Both the position numbers and the translations under genes were made by a program. From contig NC_079382.1 of assembly GCF_021018895.1 (NCBI RefSeq), positions 22,442,501 through 22,506,500 on the forward strand: a DNA stretch of 64,000 bases. Direction: 5' to 3'. This DNA is from Seriola aureovittata (Eukaryota > Chordata > Actinopteri > Carangiformes > Carangidae). The notes under the pieces are model-generated. The model worked only from the letters and a program-made list of their open reading frames with translations, made no database searches and was not told where the DNA came from. How positions within the stretch are numbered: the first letter of the stretch is position 1; each line of letters opens with the position of its first letter. Positions 1 through 12,425 of the stretch are shown here, piece by piece.

Positions 1-394
1 TCGTTTTGGCGTTCACTTCGCCGTGATGATGAAAGCGGAGTCTGATAATAACGGGGCACTAATCCTTCCAAACCAGTAGCAGAGTCATTTATTTTGGAAG
101 ACTGGACCTCATGATCCTCGGAGTCCTGTAACAGGATCCTCAGCCAGCCGTAACTCATTAACTCCCGCTTGATTTGCCACGTTACTGCTCAGACAAAAAA
201 AAAAAAAAGCGTTAACATCATCAATTAAAGAATAACGTCGGGCTGTTCAGTGACCGGAGGAGATGAGCTGCTTCCTCTCTGTATTGGTCAGGTGGCAACG
301 AGGCCCAAACCTGAGCAACACATTGAACCCCAGGTTTCTCCCGATGGGCAGCACTGGTGTGACACACTTTGTCTGTAAAGGTAGAAGCAGATAG

Positions 395-830
395 ACTGTA
401 ATTAAAGATGGCCGTAGCCTCTGTGACGTCACCCACAGGTTTCTGAAGAGCGGTTTTGAAGCTCGGAGTGAGCTGCTCCGCCGTCGCTGTCTTGGCCGAC
501 TCCGCCCCCTAACTCCCAGCTAATCCAACAATGGGCAAAAAGGTGGAGTCTGTGTGGAGCCGAGACTTTGGTGAATGCTGGTTTGTGTCGGATACGCTCA
601 CCCACCTGTCACTCAAAGAGGCCGCGCCCTCAATTCTCCATAACTGTAGTCCTTAATAAAATGTAAACAGGTGAGTTATATAAACAATTAGCTCTAGAGA
701 CCAAAACAGTTTTTGTACCAGGCTGTAAACATGTTTATTTCTGCTGTAAAGTTGGACATTTTAACATGGGAGTCTATGGGGACTGACTCACTGTTGGAGC
801 CAGACTCTAGTGGCCGTTAGAGGAACTGCA
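395..830 (+). repeat. Dispersed repeat A, copy 1
   Basis: About 430 bp, strongly matching 5156-5613 and 43816-44175. Diagnostic strings are GACTCCGCCCCCTAACTCC and GGAGCCAGACTCTAGTGGCC. No coding capacity or clear terminal repeats are seen, and the family is unknown to me. Confidence 0.85.
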
Positions 831-1137
831 AAGCTGCAGCTGAAAATAACAGTTAGCAAAAGTTCAGACCAAGAAGACACAAACTAAAGAGCAACACCAT
901 CTACAAAGTGACACAGGGAAATAACTTTGCATGTTCTGAAGAAAGAGCTGGAGCTGGAAGCTTGTTAACGTAACTGCCTGCAGGGATAGCTAGTTAGTTA
1001 GTTAGTTATTTTGTAAAGCAGTTCATTGTGACAGGTCATATACACCTGGATGGTGTGACACAGCAGATACAGAGGCTTCCTCCAGTTTGGATCATCTGGC
1101 AAACTGTCAACCGCTTCATCAAGGCACTGGTTGTGAT
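831..1137. other. Noncoding stretch
   Basis: No gene, repeat copy or splice-consistent exon recognised. A short TAGT run occurs near 990-1005. Confidence 0.4.
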
Positions 1138-1350
1138 CACATCATCACATCATCACATCACATCATCACATCACATCATCACATCACATCACATCACATC
1201 ATCACATCACATCACATCATCACATCACATCACATCACATCACATCACATCACATCACATCATCACATCATCACATCACATCACATCACATCACATCATC
1301 ACATCACATCACATCATCACATCACATCACATCATCACATCACATCACAT
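1138..1350 (+). repeat. Compound (ACATC)/(ATC) microsatellite, about 210 bp
   Basis: Irregular mix of 5-bp CACAT and 3-bp ATC units. Open frames across it encode only His/Ile/Thr/Ser runs and are not genes. Confidence 0.95.
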
Positions 1351-3018
1351 TACGAAGGTTTATATCATTTAACCTGGTTTTTAAAATGTGTTTTTTTCTG
1401 CAAACTGTAAAATCCATCTTTGCTGATGCAGATTTGGCCGCTGCAGATGCTTAAACGCACCGAGAGGGAGAGATTCTTCTAAATGATCCACACTTCCATT
1501 TGCCAGGTCGCCCCAGGATAAAGTAACGCTGATTAAACAAAAGATAAAGTCCATTAAATGCTGACTGTGATGGAGCACTTCTCTGCCTGGAGGGAAGGAC
1601 ATTGATCAAAATCCAAACTGGCTGAGACGTCAGAATGGAGACTCGTCCCTCAATCTGAGACGAAATTACAGAGACTGGAATCCAAACTGGTTCGACGTCA
1701 CCACACCAGTGAAGTCTCTGGACCACAGGCTACTAATTAAACCAAACGGACCGATCCACGCAGTGTTTCCACTGGTTCAGAGGAGAATAAATAAAGTGTG
1801 TGTTGGCCGGGGGCTGCTCAGCTGGATGTACGGGTGTTACGGGGATCGGGGACCTTTCACCTTCAGAGTTCACGTTTCCTCCTACAGACAGGTTTTCTGT
1901 GCGACCTGCAGCGCTTCAGGATCATCTATTAAACCTCTGACCCTGCAGACGAGCTGAGGCGTCAGGGACAGATGAGAAGCATCGATCCAAAGGTGGTACA
2001 GCATCTGACAAACATACAACCGCTCCTGTGTTGGTTTCACTGTTAAATTACATTTTGTTTTTGTTTTTTTTTTACATATAAAATAAAGTTTTTAAAAAGT
2101 CACTTGTCTTTTTCACTTTTTCATCTTCATTTGGACTTTCACGAATTATTAAGAAACAGAATCAGATTTCTCTAAAAACACGTCGAAGACAGAAAGTTTC
2201 ACAGCATTTGATTTGTTTGGTTTCACTTGTTTTAATATAAATGAGAGATTCAGTCCCAAATATAAACAACAGGGTAACAGAATAAATTACATGCGAAGGG
2301 AATAAAGGTGATTTTATCATATTTTGAAGTAAAGATTTAAGTCACATTAAAGACAGAAGTTCTTCTCAAAATGAAAACATTAATATGAATTATGATGACG
2401 ATCATATTTCTTTTATTTTGTCCATTACATTCACGCATTTGTAAATTTGTAATTTTCCTGTAAAGCATTTTTGTATGATTCTTGTTTTTAAAGGTGCTGC
2501 ATAAATAAATAGTCTTAATTTGAAAAGGGCACAGAGAACAATCTAAACCATTTAAAAATTACATTAATGTTCAATGTTTTCTGTATTGTGTTTGGATTTT
2601 TCACTGCAGCAAAAAAGTATCATTCAAATAATTTCAGGGATAAAATCAAATCAACCAAAAAAACAACAACATTAAATTTGAAAAAAAAAATCAAATACGA
2701 TACGAGTCAAACTAAAGAGTCCACAGAGTCAAATTGTCCTTTGACTGATTTTGGCAATAAAACAGGGAATAAAAATAACACAAGTCTGGAAAACTAAAAT
2801 ACAGTCATGGGAAAATGTACACAGGAGGAAAGAACACACGAGGGAAAAATGTGGACGCTGCACCAAACAAAGCCCAAAAAGGCAGCGGAGCAGAAACTGA
2901 TAAACTGTGACGGTGACGTGTGATCTCACCTTCAGGTTTCCCTCCACCCGCTGCTGCCTGCGGTGACGCCACAGGTTCACTTCAAGGTTTTGTTTCCCAG
3001 CATTCCCCACATTCCTCA

Positions 3019-3020
<2 letters not shown>
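1351..3020. other. Noncoding stretch, AT-rich
   Basis: Short unrelated open frames only; no family motifs or domain resemblance. Confidence 0.4.

Positions 3021-3065
<45 letters not shown>
3021..3065 (+). repeat. (GT)n microsatellite
   Basis: Uninterrupted GT dinucleotides, about 22 units, followed by a G-rich stretch. Confidence 0.97.
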
Positions 3066-3071
<6 letters not shown>

Positions 3072-5155
3072 GGTGTGGTGAGGGACCTCTCCTCCTTCGC
3101 CACGTTGCTGAATCAGACTCAGCTGAGTTGATCACAAAACCACAAACCAAACGGTTCCCATCAGCCTCAAGTGAAAACACTGACAATCCTTTCTCCTTCT
3201 TCTTCTTCTCTTGTTTTATTCTCACATCAACATCATCTGTGTAGGCGGTGTGGCCATGACCTTTGACCTCTGCACTGCAGTAATGTGAGGTTGGTGATTT
3301 GGGAGTTCCCCTCCGAGATTCACCGCTTCGTCACGATGGAAAAGTTTGAACGACCCTGAGATCCTTGGAGTTACGTCGTCAGGGGCAACAGCTGTTCCCG
3401 GAGCAAACTAGTCCCAGGTAAAGCACCAGCATCACCTGGACCACCTGTGGGTGTAGAGGTCTGATGTGTTGCTAACAGAGACTCAGCTGAGACTCAAACA
3501 AATCTGCTGGATAGTGTCAGTCCATCAGGCCTGGGAACACCTCGGGGTCGTTGCTGGAGAGACGGATACCTGGAACCTGGATGATGACATCACCTTTTCA
3601 CCTGCAGCAGCTTCTTCCAGTTACTTTTCATGATAAAATGACAGAGTCAGAGTCACATTAAGAGTTTCTGAATTTAAGTAAGAAAATGGTTGATGGATGA
3701 TGTGATGACCTGACACTCACCTGATCATGTGACGTGTTCTCTCTACGTTTTAAAACACATCTCTTTTGCTACGTTTCCTCCTTCCAGCACCAAAGAATCG
3801 TCTTTCATCAGCCTCGACTTCCAGCAACAAATAACAAGTGCAACCTTGTTGTTCAGTTAAATTCTGTATTTTGATGCCACACTTTTCTTTACTCTTCCTC
3901 ATTTGTAGTATTTTTTGCAACTAATCAACTGCAGAGTAGACAATCTGCTTCCTGTTTGCGCCAGCTCGCACATGCCCAGTGTTCGTGATTGCTCAGGTAT
4001 GTGTGTGTCAGTCTGGACGGAGATTGTAGTCGTGTCAAAATCCTGAGTTGGATCTTATTGTTTCACTTACGTAACATTATCTAATGAAGATAGTTTCAGT
4101 TATTGTGAATATTATATCTCCTGTGGTTAAAATAATGTTGACTGATGATGCAGCTTCTACAGTTCAGCTGTGTGTTTTTCAGATTAGTTGACTGGAGCTG
4201 AGAACTAAATCTGTAACCTCTTCAACAGCTCGGCGCTGAGGGGCCGACAGAGCTGGTGGGCTCCATGATTTAAACAGTGATCCAGTTAATCTACAATATG
4301 ACACTTCAGATGATTAATGTCCTGTCCACAGCCGCAGAATTAACAGAAATGTTACGTAAAGTTCTTGGTTCCTGGTGAAGATGAGAAGCGTCTTTGTTTG
4401 AATACAGAGGAATAAAACTGTTTCCAGGAAGAGAAACTCTCGTGTACTGCCCAAAGGATTTATGGGAAATGTTCATGTGGTTCATATTTCTACTGAACAT
4501 ATTTGCTGTGCATCGCCGGACCCTGGTTTGTCCCGTCACCTGCAGGGAGGTGACGGGACAATATGGACGTCCAGTTTTCTATTGATGACGTCACATTCCT
4601 GCAGTTTGCATTCTGTCAAACACAAACCACTTTCTTCAGTGTGTGTGTTGTTTAGATCTTCATCTACCGACCACGATGCATCGGGGTCTCTGCGTCTCAC
4701 CTCCTCAGACTTCCTGACAACTGAAGTTAATTCATGTTTTTTGTGCCTTTTGGAAATAAATAATAGAAACTGATTAAATAGACAAGCTTTACACTCACAC
4801 TGTGATTTACAGTAATTTCTGTGCAACATGTTTTGAGCTGAACACCACAACACTGCTGTGGTTTCCTCAGCGAAAAACAAAGTTGGGATTGTGTTAATTA
4901 AGATTTAATTCCCCACAGAATCATCTGAGAGGATTCAGTGGTTTAAATGTGATGGCTCACAGACCACACACACAACACACACCATGAAGTATTGCAGCTT
5001 AAAAATGATAAAATGTTCCTGCGGGTTGTTATTTCTCCTCCTCTCAACCTCTAGTTTATATAATGTGACGACTTGATTCTTCCTTTTCTCTGAGTGTCTG
5101 CAAATATATAATATATGCAAATATAATGTAATCATCCATCTGCTGAACTTGTATA
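3066..5155. other. Noncoding stretch between GT repeat and repeat A copy 2
   Basis: Frames of up to 114 codons lack recognisable domains and sit in several overlapping frames, so they look random. Confidence 0.4.
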
Positions 5156-5613
5156 CCGTAAATAAACATGGATGTAGCCTCTTTTTAGGTTTCTGAAGAG
5201 CGGTTTTGAAGCTCAGAGTGAGCTGATCCGCCGTCGCCATCTTGGCAGTGTCTGACTCCGCCCCCTAACTCCAAGCTAATCCAACAATGGGCAAAAAGGT
5301 GGAGTCTGTGTGGAGCTGAGACTTTGGTGAATTCTGGTTTGTGTCAGATACGCTCACCCATGTGTCACTCAAAGAGGCCACGCCCTCAATCCTCCATAAC
5401 TTTAGTCCTTAATAAAATGTAAACAGGTGAGTTATATAAACAGGTGTCATGAAGGAGGAAATTAGCTCTAGAGACCAAAACAGTTTTTGTACCAGGCTGT
5501 AAACATGTTTATTTCTGCTGTAAAGTTGGACATTTTAACATGGGAGTCTGTGGAGACTGACTCACTGTTGGAGCCAGACTCTAGTGGCCGTTAGAGGAAC
5601 TGCAGCTTCAGTG
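5156..5613 (+). repeat. Dispersed repeat A, copy 2
   Basis: Second copy of repeat A in the same orientation. It has a 17-bp extra segment (AGGTGTCATGAAGGAGG) around 5440-5460 that copy 1 lacks, and a slightly different 5' end. Confidence 0.85.
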
Positions 5614-7056
5614 TTGGCTTCATTTTTCAGCCCCAGAGGTTGATGCTTGGGTGAACTGTTGAGTGAATGGCTGAGTTAAATGTACTGGGGGAGGGGTCTT
5701 TGTTCAGGTGGATGTGCTTTAATGAAACATTTCATGACTTTGTCTTTACATATATAGAGAAAAATAAGTTTCTGCCTTTGTTTCCCTTCTTCTTTGACGT
5801 CTGTGAAGTCAGTTTTCTTTCTGCTAATATTCAGAGAACACAAAATGAGACAACATGCTGCACACAGGAATCAAGTCTTACCTCACTGTTCACACAGTAA
5901 ATGAGCTTTTAATGTCTTTTCAATCTGCTCTAAGTCAGAAACATGCTGACAAAACAACTGAGACAACATTCAGACTGTATCTGCTCGAAGAGCAGACAGC
6001 AGACAAACCGCAATCCAGCTGGAACATGATGCATCCAGAGAGATCCAGACGAAACGAGGGGCTCTACAACTAAAACATATGATTTGAACATTTGAACAGA
6101 CAATATAGAAGAACACTCACGTTTGTTGAAAAGTCAAGATTCTGACAAACACCAAGCAATAAACCATCCATGAATAACAACCACACCTGGGAAGGGACAG
6201 AGCCCATTCAGGTGAAATACCAATGATGTCCCCAATAAACTTTTTAGAAACATGTGAGTGATGTTGACAATCCCCAAACAAGATCCAATCATGAGTCCAC
6301 AACATGTCTTTTATCCGAGTTGGCTCTAAATCTTTGTTCTTCATGATTTTAACCCACACCTCCAGAGCACACGGCTCAAATCAAACAAGAACAATGTTGA
6401 AAAGTTTCGCCACACACACGACAGCGACGACCTCAGGACTCAACATTGTTTACTTTTGTTTACTCTGTGCAGAATCTGACGTTTCTCTAACTGATATTCA
6501 GCCTGAGCAGAGCAGGAAATCCTCATATTCATACCTGTATCTCCACGGCCACACCTCGTCATGTCCGACAGAGGCAAAAAAACAGCTCGACCAGTTTAGC
6601 TTCAGCTGTGTCTTTGGACGGTTGTTCAAGCCTAAGGATGCAGTAACACTTTTATTTTATGGGTCCTATCATTTCCAGGGAAGTTGTGTGGAAACATGCA
6701 GTGTATGTAATTTGGAAATAATTATAGGGGAAATCAAGAGAAAGTTCTGGGACGGGTATTTCAGTTTAGTTTGAGTTGAGTTTATGAGATGTTGTTGATT
6801 TCAGAAGAATTTCCTTGACAGAGCTGGAAAAACTGACAGGCATCCATTAAAACCCAATGAAGTATTCATTAAATATAAGACACTATTCTCTGTAGTGGTT
6901 GAACTGAATGCTTGTAGACAAATCTCACATTATTATACAGTTTAATGAATTAATTGGAAGTGTACCAGCTAAATCTTGTCTCCATAAATTAGCACCACAT
7001 TACACAGTTCTTTCTAGGAAGTTACATATAATTTCCTCTGTAGGAACTTTTAATTT
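5614..7056. other. Noncoding stretch
   Basis: The longest frame, 156 codons on the plus strand at 6304-6774, has no domain, signal or splice support and an unremarkable composition. I treat it as chance. Confidence 0.4.
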
Positions 7057-7492
7057 AAAGGTCCTATGTTTTACACTTTTTCATGGTTTTATTTCGAAGT
7101 GTTGATCCATAAGAAGATACATTTTATAAAAACCATCTCAGTGTAGTTTTACATCTCCTCTCTCAGGCTTCTCTCTGCAGCTCTAGTAACAACAGGTCAG
7201 TGAGCCAATCAGAAGAGAGGAGGCTCTGAGCCTCTCTTCTGATTGGCTGACTGTTTTCTGAGTGATCCAATAAAAATAAAGCAGATTTCAGGTAAAAACA
7301 CTGAGAGAAACCAAATCCTTCAAGGTTTGGATGGTGGGTGCAGGTGGGCGGGGCTTGGTGACTGCTTTGTTGTGACATCACAAAGTTCCAGAAGTCCTGA
7401 CGGCTGGTTTTAAGGCTCAGTTTCTGAATACAGGCTGTGTGCATTTCTCTGTGGACTGAGGCTTTGATACTTTCACAGTATTAATATAGAAG
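7057..7492 (+). repeat. Dispersed repeat B, copy 1
   Basis: Near-identical to the reverse complement of 14142-14555 and to part of 34317-34588. It contains an 18-bp perfect inverted repeat (7203-7220 / 7231-7248) with a 10-bp spacer. A 93-codon open frame lies on the minus strand (7163-7444) but resembles no protein known to me. Confidence 0.85.
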
Positions 7493-8973
7493 CTAGAGCT
7501 GATCTATAATCACACTACACATTGATATCTACCTTTAGAGTGGATGGAGCTTTAAAAAGAAGGTCATTGTTATTACTCTGCAGCTGTGACTCGACAGCCC
7601 TGTTGACGTGAGATATTATCGGTGATTTGTCTTGGACAGATAAGACACTGAACTCATTAGTCACATCATCCTGGTGTTGTAACTTCTGACTGTTTGTCAG
7701 ATAAAAGCTTCAAGATGTCGGGAAGTTCAAATTCCTTTTAGGGAAACAGCCTCAGACAGAAAGCCGCAGCACTCGTCTGCGTTTTCTATAACGGGGGTTT
7801 GAACCCATCTTTCAGGTCCTGGAGTCACAAATCCATAAAATAAAATCAGCAAAAACATGTCAAGTATATTTAAGCAACGATGGGTTTTTTTCCACCTTGA
7901 TGTCTCCAGCTCGTCGTCACAGCGTCTGTCTCAGAGTCCTGCTGAAGTTCAACGTAAATGAAGTTAAGTTTGTTTTATGGCAGCTCAAGACAAATCAAGA
8001 CTAATGATTTTCCTTGATTTGATATTTTTAAATTTAATCCCAAAGTGATACTAGAGTGATACACGTCCTGTATGATATATGATGTCGATGTATAGTATGA
8101 AGCCAGGGTTAACAGTCTGGAAAGTCATTACTGCAGCTCAGGACACACTCACTGGGGATTGTGGGATATGGATAAATCCACCACTAAGATTTCAGGGAGG
8201 AGGAAAAATAAAAAAGCCTGAACCCAGCTACCAGAAATTTATGAGTCTTTTTTCCAGGGAGAAATGTGAGAGTGCAGATAGTGAGGAGGCCTCAGACCAC
8301 CTGCAGCTTCAGACATTCCTGCTCTCATGTTTGTCTCCAGCACTGGAGTCCAGAGAGCTTTACACATCGTGACTGTGCAGCCTGTCTCTCGTCTCTTAAG
8401 GCTGAATAATGACCCAACGCTTTTCTGCTAATCCGTGTTACAGACAGTGACAGTGACATCATCATAGCTCCAAGCCAAGAAGGCAGATGTTTGAAGGTCT
8501 ATCTGTCAACTATTTTAAAAACACTATTGCAACCTTTAATGAAATTCACTTGTTGAGAGTGTCACTGAAGAGTCTTCACTTCTCAGACATCCTGGCTGCA
8601 TGGCAGTCACCTTTTAACTATGTGTTTGTGTTTGTAGGATGATCCCCATGTATCCTGCTCCTTCAGAGCGCTGGTTGTGTTTGTAAACTAGATGCACTTT
8701 CACGCAGCTGTAGCCAACCTTGTCTGCCAGATATTAAAACCTTAACCCGATGCTCTTTTTGTTTTTGTTTTGTTTGTTTGTCAAAAAGGTAAAAGAGGAA
8801 CTAAACCACCACAGCCACACAAAAACTATTTACTACAACTAAAGCATATCTCTACAACAACTAAACCTCCATTATCTCACTGCTCATGACTGAGTGCCAG
8901 TGTTTGCTAAAACTAGATGATGTATGACATTTTATATTGGTAATGAAATACCAAGCCAACACTGTACTCAACT

Positions 8974-9353
8974 GTAACCTTAGCCTAAAGTTAGAAACTA
9001 GCTAGCATTAGTTAGCTATACTGTAACTTAAGGCTAAAGTTAGAAACTAGCTAGCATTAGTTAGCTATACTGTAACTTAAGGCTAAAGTTAGAAACTAGC
9101 TAGCATTAGTTAGGTATACTGTAACTTAAGGCTAAAGTTAGAAACTAGCTAGCATTAGTTAGCTATACTGTAACTTAAGGCTAAAGTTAGAAACTAGCTA
9201 GCATTAGTTAGGTATACTGTAACTTAAGGCTAAAGTTAGAAACTAGCTAGCATTAGTTAGCTATACTGTAACTTAAGGCTAAAGTTAGAAACTAGCTAGC
9301 ATTAGTTAGCTATACTGTAACTTGGGGCTAAAGTTAGAAACTAGTTAATATTA
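8974..9353 (+). repeat. 49-bp minisatellite, about 7.7 units
   Basis: Units start at 8974, 9023, 9072, 9121, 9170, 9219, 9268 and 9317 (last partial). Each carries the palindrome-rich ACTAGCTAGC. Units differ mainly at one base near the end (AGCTATACT or AGGTATACT), in the order C, C, G, C, G, C, C. Confidence 0.95.
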
Positions 9354-12300
9354 ACATTCATCCGTAGATACTTGACCCAATCTGAGAGAGTAAAGTGTAT
9401 TAAACAAGCTAGATAGTTAGCTACCGCTACTGACATTTACCTACAGCGTCTCAATTTGCTTGTGCAACACAGGAGCAGAGACTCCAGCCACTGATGGGAA
9501 ACCTGTCTCACGGTGGACGAGACATTCAGCTAACGGTAAAGAAATGGTACGGTGCAATTTCAGGCTCTGGATGTCCACAAAGTTTGACAAAGTTGAACTG
9601 GTTTTGCTTCTGTGAATCAACAGATTGCGCAGAATCAACTGAAATGAGGTGATTTTGCTTTGAAATTTGCAGTTTTCAAAGCTGGTGTGTTCGAGCCTTT
9701 AGGCACCTTCTCAGAGGAGAAGATGAATATCAGTTAATATGATACTTTCTACGCTGTCTCATTAAACACAATCTCAGCTCATTCTTCAGGCTACACATTC
9801 CAGGTATTCATTGTTTTTCCCCTAAAATGGATGATATCTTGGTGGATTCAGCCTCTTATACAGACAGTAAACCTCTCATTGAAAACACAAGGATTAGCAG
9901 CTTTTAAAGAGAAGGGATGAGGAAGTCTGGAAAATGTTAGTCTGAATGAAAAGGTCTTTGGGTTTTATAAAGAATAGATTTACTAAACAAATATAACTAA
10001 TCAATTAAATGCATAAAAATGTGTCAAGCCAGATCACACTATCAGGTATAGACCTGATATATTCTTCTACCACAGGTGGACTCATCATTGCAGAAGCATG
10101 TTATACTCATTATACCAGCTGCATGTTTGTTAAAAAATGGTTCAAAATAGAACTTTATTTTAAATTTCAGTGGAGTTTGAAAGATCCCAAATATGTCAGA
10201 GTAATTTTTAGGAAAATCTGTTTAATATGATGCAAAAAAAAAAATAAAAAATTGATTATAGGCATGAGAAGAATAAAAATATCTGGAGCAAATATATAGG
10301 CTATATACTGAATATACATATAAAAAAATTAAAGCTGCATAAAAATAGAAGTTTAGCTGCACTAATAATCAATTTTTCATATGATCAATGGATCAAATTA
10401 TGTGTAATTTGTTGTGAAAACTTATGTGTTTATTGGGTTTGTGCTGCTTTAAAGGTAATCTCATAATGATTTTTATTAAAGAGTCCATGTCATTCATATA
10501 GCAAACTGAGTTACACACTGTTGCCCCCATTGGGTAAATGAATTAATAACAACATAAAAACTATATCTTGATCTTGAGTTTTGGTTTGCACTACAATTGT
10601 ATTTTAATTAGCAACCAGTGAAATGATGATTATAGGCAGTTATTCGACCAAAATCCTTCCCATATGTGTGGATTCTTGGGATCGAATTGTAATGAATGAA
10701 AGGTGGTGCTGTAAAGTGAGTCATGAAAATGTTTGGAAATAAACATTTTCACGACATGTCTGGGAATAGAGACATGCAGAGAATTTACTGTCTGATTCAC
10801 CCTGCAGTACTGCTGTTGGTCCTGATGCATAATTCAATCATGCACACTACACCCCAGTGTCTGTGAATTACATCCCATCCTCTCAGAGCAGATGGGAGCC
10901 GGGTGTAGCAACAGAGCGACAGAGAAGAAGAAATAAATCCGGTGATGAAATACGACCGCGGAGTTAACCGATGGCATCTTGTTCTAAATACGTTATGTTT
11001 TATTCTGTAGCACGCTCTCAGCAGGCGGCGGGAAAATGGAACCCAGCTTGTTTCCGCTTTTTAGGGGAGAACAATGACAACAGAAATCAATGATGGCAGC
11101 AGAAATGGATTCTGGGAACCTGGCACTCAAGTGCTGGTGGTTTATGGTGATGTGAGTCATTTAAAATGAATGTACCCCTTCACTAATTTCAAGACATAAA
11201 ACTTCAAATTAAGGGATACAGTACAGTTGTTATTTACAGAAACTTGTTAAAAATTGGGACGCGGAGGTGTTTCCTACACGTTTGTGCTGCGTGTGATTCC
11301 TAAACACCACAACAGGCTTATCAAGGGAGGATTAGGGAAGACAGAAAATCTAATGTGTGCCCTGATTTTTAAAGGCGTTGTAAAAAAAAAAGGAAAAAAA
11401 GAACAGAGCAGTGCATACGTAGCTGGACTGGAAAATATTCCAACACCTCAGGCAATTGGAAAACTCCAGTGTTAATAAAAATAACTGGCATCAAACTTGA
11501 CAGTGTTGCAACGAGGAAAATGTTTTCTCTCTCTCTCTCTCTTGTATATGTGTGTGAACATGAATGTTGATCACAGGCGGGTGAACATGTGACATGTTCT
11601 AACAGTCAGTGATGAAGATGGACGACATAATTGGGTCAGGTCGACGTGATGACCCGGGTTTCCCCCGTGAAGAGCGTGAGCACAAAATATCTGTAACATG
11701 GCTGTAATGTGAAAAGGCTGAACACCTGTAGAACGTTTTCAATGGTTCTTTCATGAATACGGAACCATGAGGTGTTCTATGTAGAACCTCATGAGCATCG
11801 GAGGACAGAGAACTGTATTATTCACGGATGAACTGATTACATTTTGGTGGTCAAAGGTCAAAGGTCAATGTCACTGTGACCTAACTAAACACCTTTCCCG
11901 CTATTACGCATGAATTCAGATGCTAATTATGATTTAACTCAAATGTCTAAAAGGATAAAATTATGAGGTGAAGATAATTGATATCCAAAGAGTCAAAGGT
12001 CAAGTCCACTGTGACATCATAATGTTCTACAAAACCACCTCTGGCCATTATTCAACGCTGTAATTGAGGAAGGGTTGATTCTGACCAGATTTCCTGCAAC
12101 GTGGCTGGATGGTGGAGGGATACAACCGTGAGCCGGTGATTCTAGTTTCTCTAAGGGATTGTTAAAATCTGACCAAGAATGTTTTAGTTCATTATTTCCC
12201 ACACAGGCAGATGACTGAATGCGTCCAAATTAAGTTAACTTTTTAAAATTAAAAAAGCAACATGATACCTACCGTACTCTACTTGACTCTACTGTTTGGT

Positions 12301-12384
12301 TTCCATGGGTCAAAAAGCTGCAGATAGAACCGGATACCTGGTACTGGCGATACTGAAAGGTGATGTGAAAACACTGCAGACTGC
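9354..12384. other. Noncoding stretch, AT-rich
   Basis: Besides the degenerate repeat near 11.8-12.2 kb, nothing recognisable. The 10860-11100 part is higher in complexity and GC than its surroundings. Confidence 0.35.
11835..12160 (+). repeat. Degenerate repeat with AGGTCA half-sites
   Basis: Contains GGTCAAAGGTCAAAGGTCAA, then CACTGTGACCT and, near 11995, AAAGGTCAAGTCCACTGTGA: an internal repetition about 140 bp apart. It resembles a common fish repeat, so the receptor-like sites may be incidental. Confidence 0.45.
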
Positions 12385-12425
12385 AGGAGGAGGAGGAAGA
12401 GGAGGAGGAGGAGGAGGAGGAGGAG
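12385..12425 (+). repeat. (GGA)n trinucleotide repeat
   Basis: About 13 GGA units with one AGA interruption. Confidence 0.93.

Noticed and set aside
1028..1410. Two long His/Ile/Thr/Ser-rich open frames
   Set aside because: They are translations of the CACAT/ATC microsatellite in different frames, with no other coding evidence.
6304..6774. 156-codon plus-strand frame
   Set aside because: No domain, no splice context and no signal peptide; length is compatible with chance in 64 kb.
7203..7248. Hairpin considered as a tRNA or microRNA gene
   Set aside because: It recurs imperfectly in another repeat copy, lacks tRNA box sequences, and its perfect arms are simply an inverted repeat within the element.
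7163..7444. 93-codon frame shared by two copies of repeat B as a real gene
   Set aside because: Most differences between copies change the amino acid, copy 3 is disrupted, and there is no recognisable domain.
8974..9353. Regular repeats that might suggest a CRISPR array
   Set aside because: The 49-bp units are directly tandem with no spacers, and the DNA is vertebrate.
11848..11880. AGGTCA direct repeats as a nuclear receptor element
   Set aside because: They fall in a degenerate sequence that looks like a common dispersed repeat with internal repetition, so a functional reading is unsupported.
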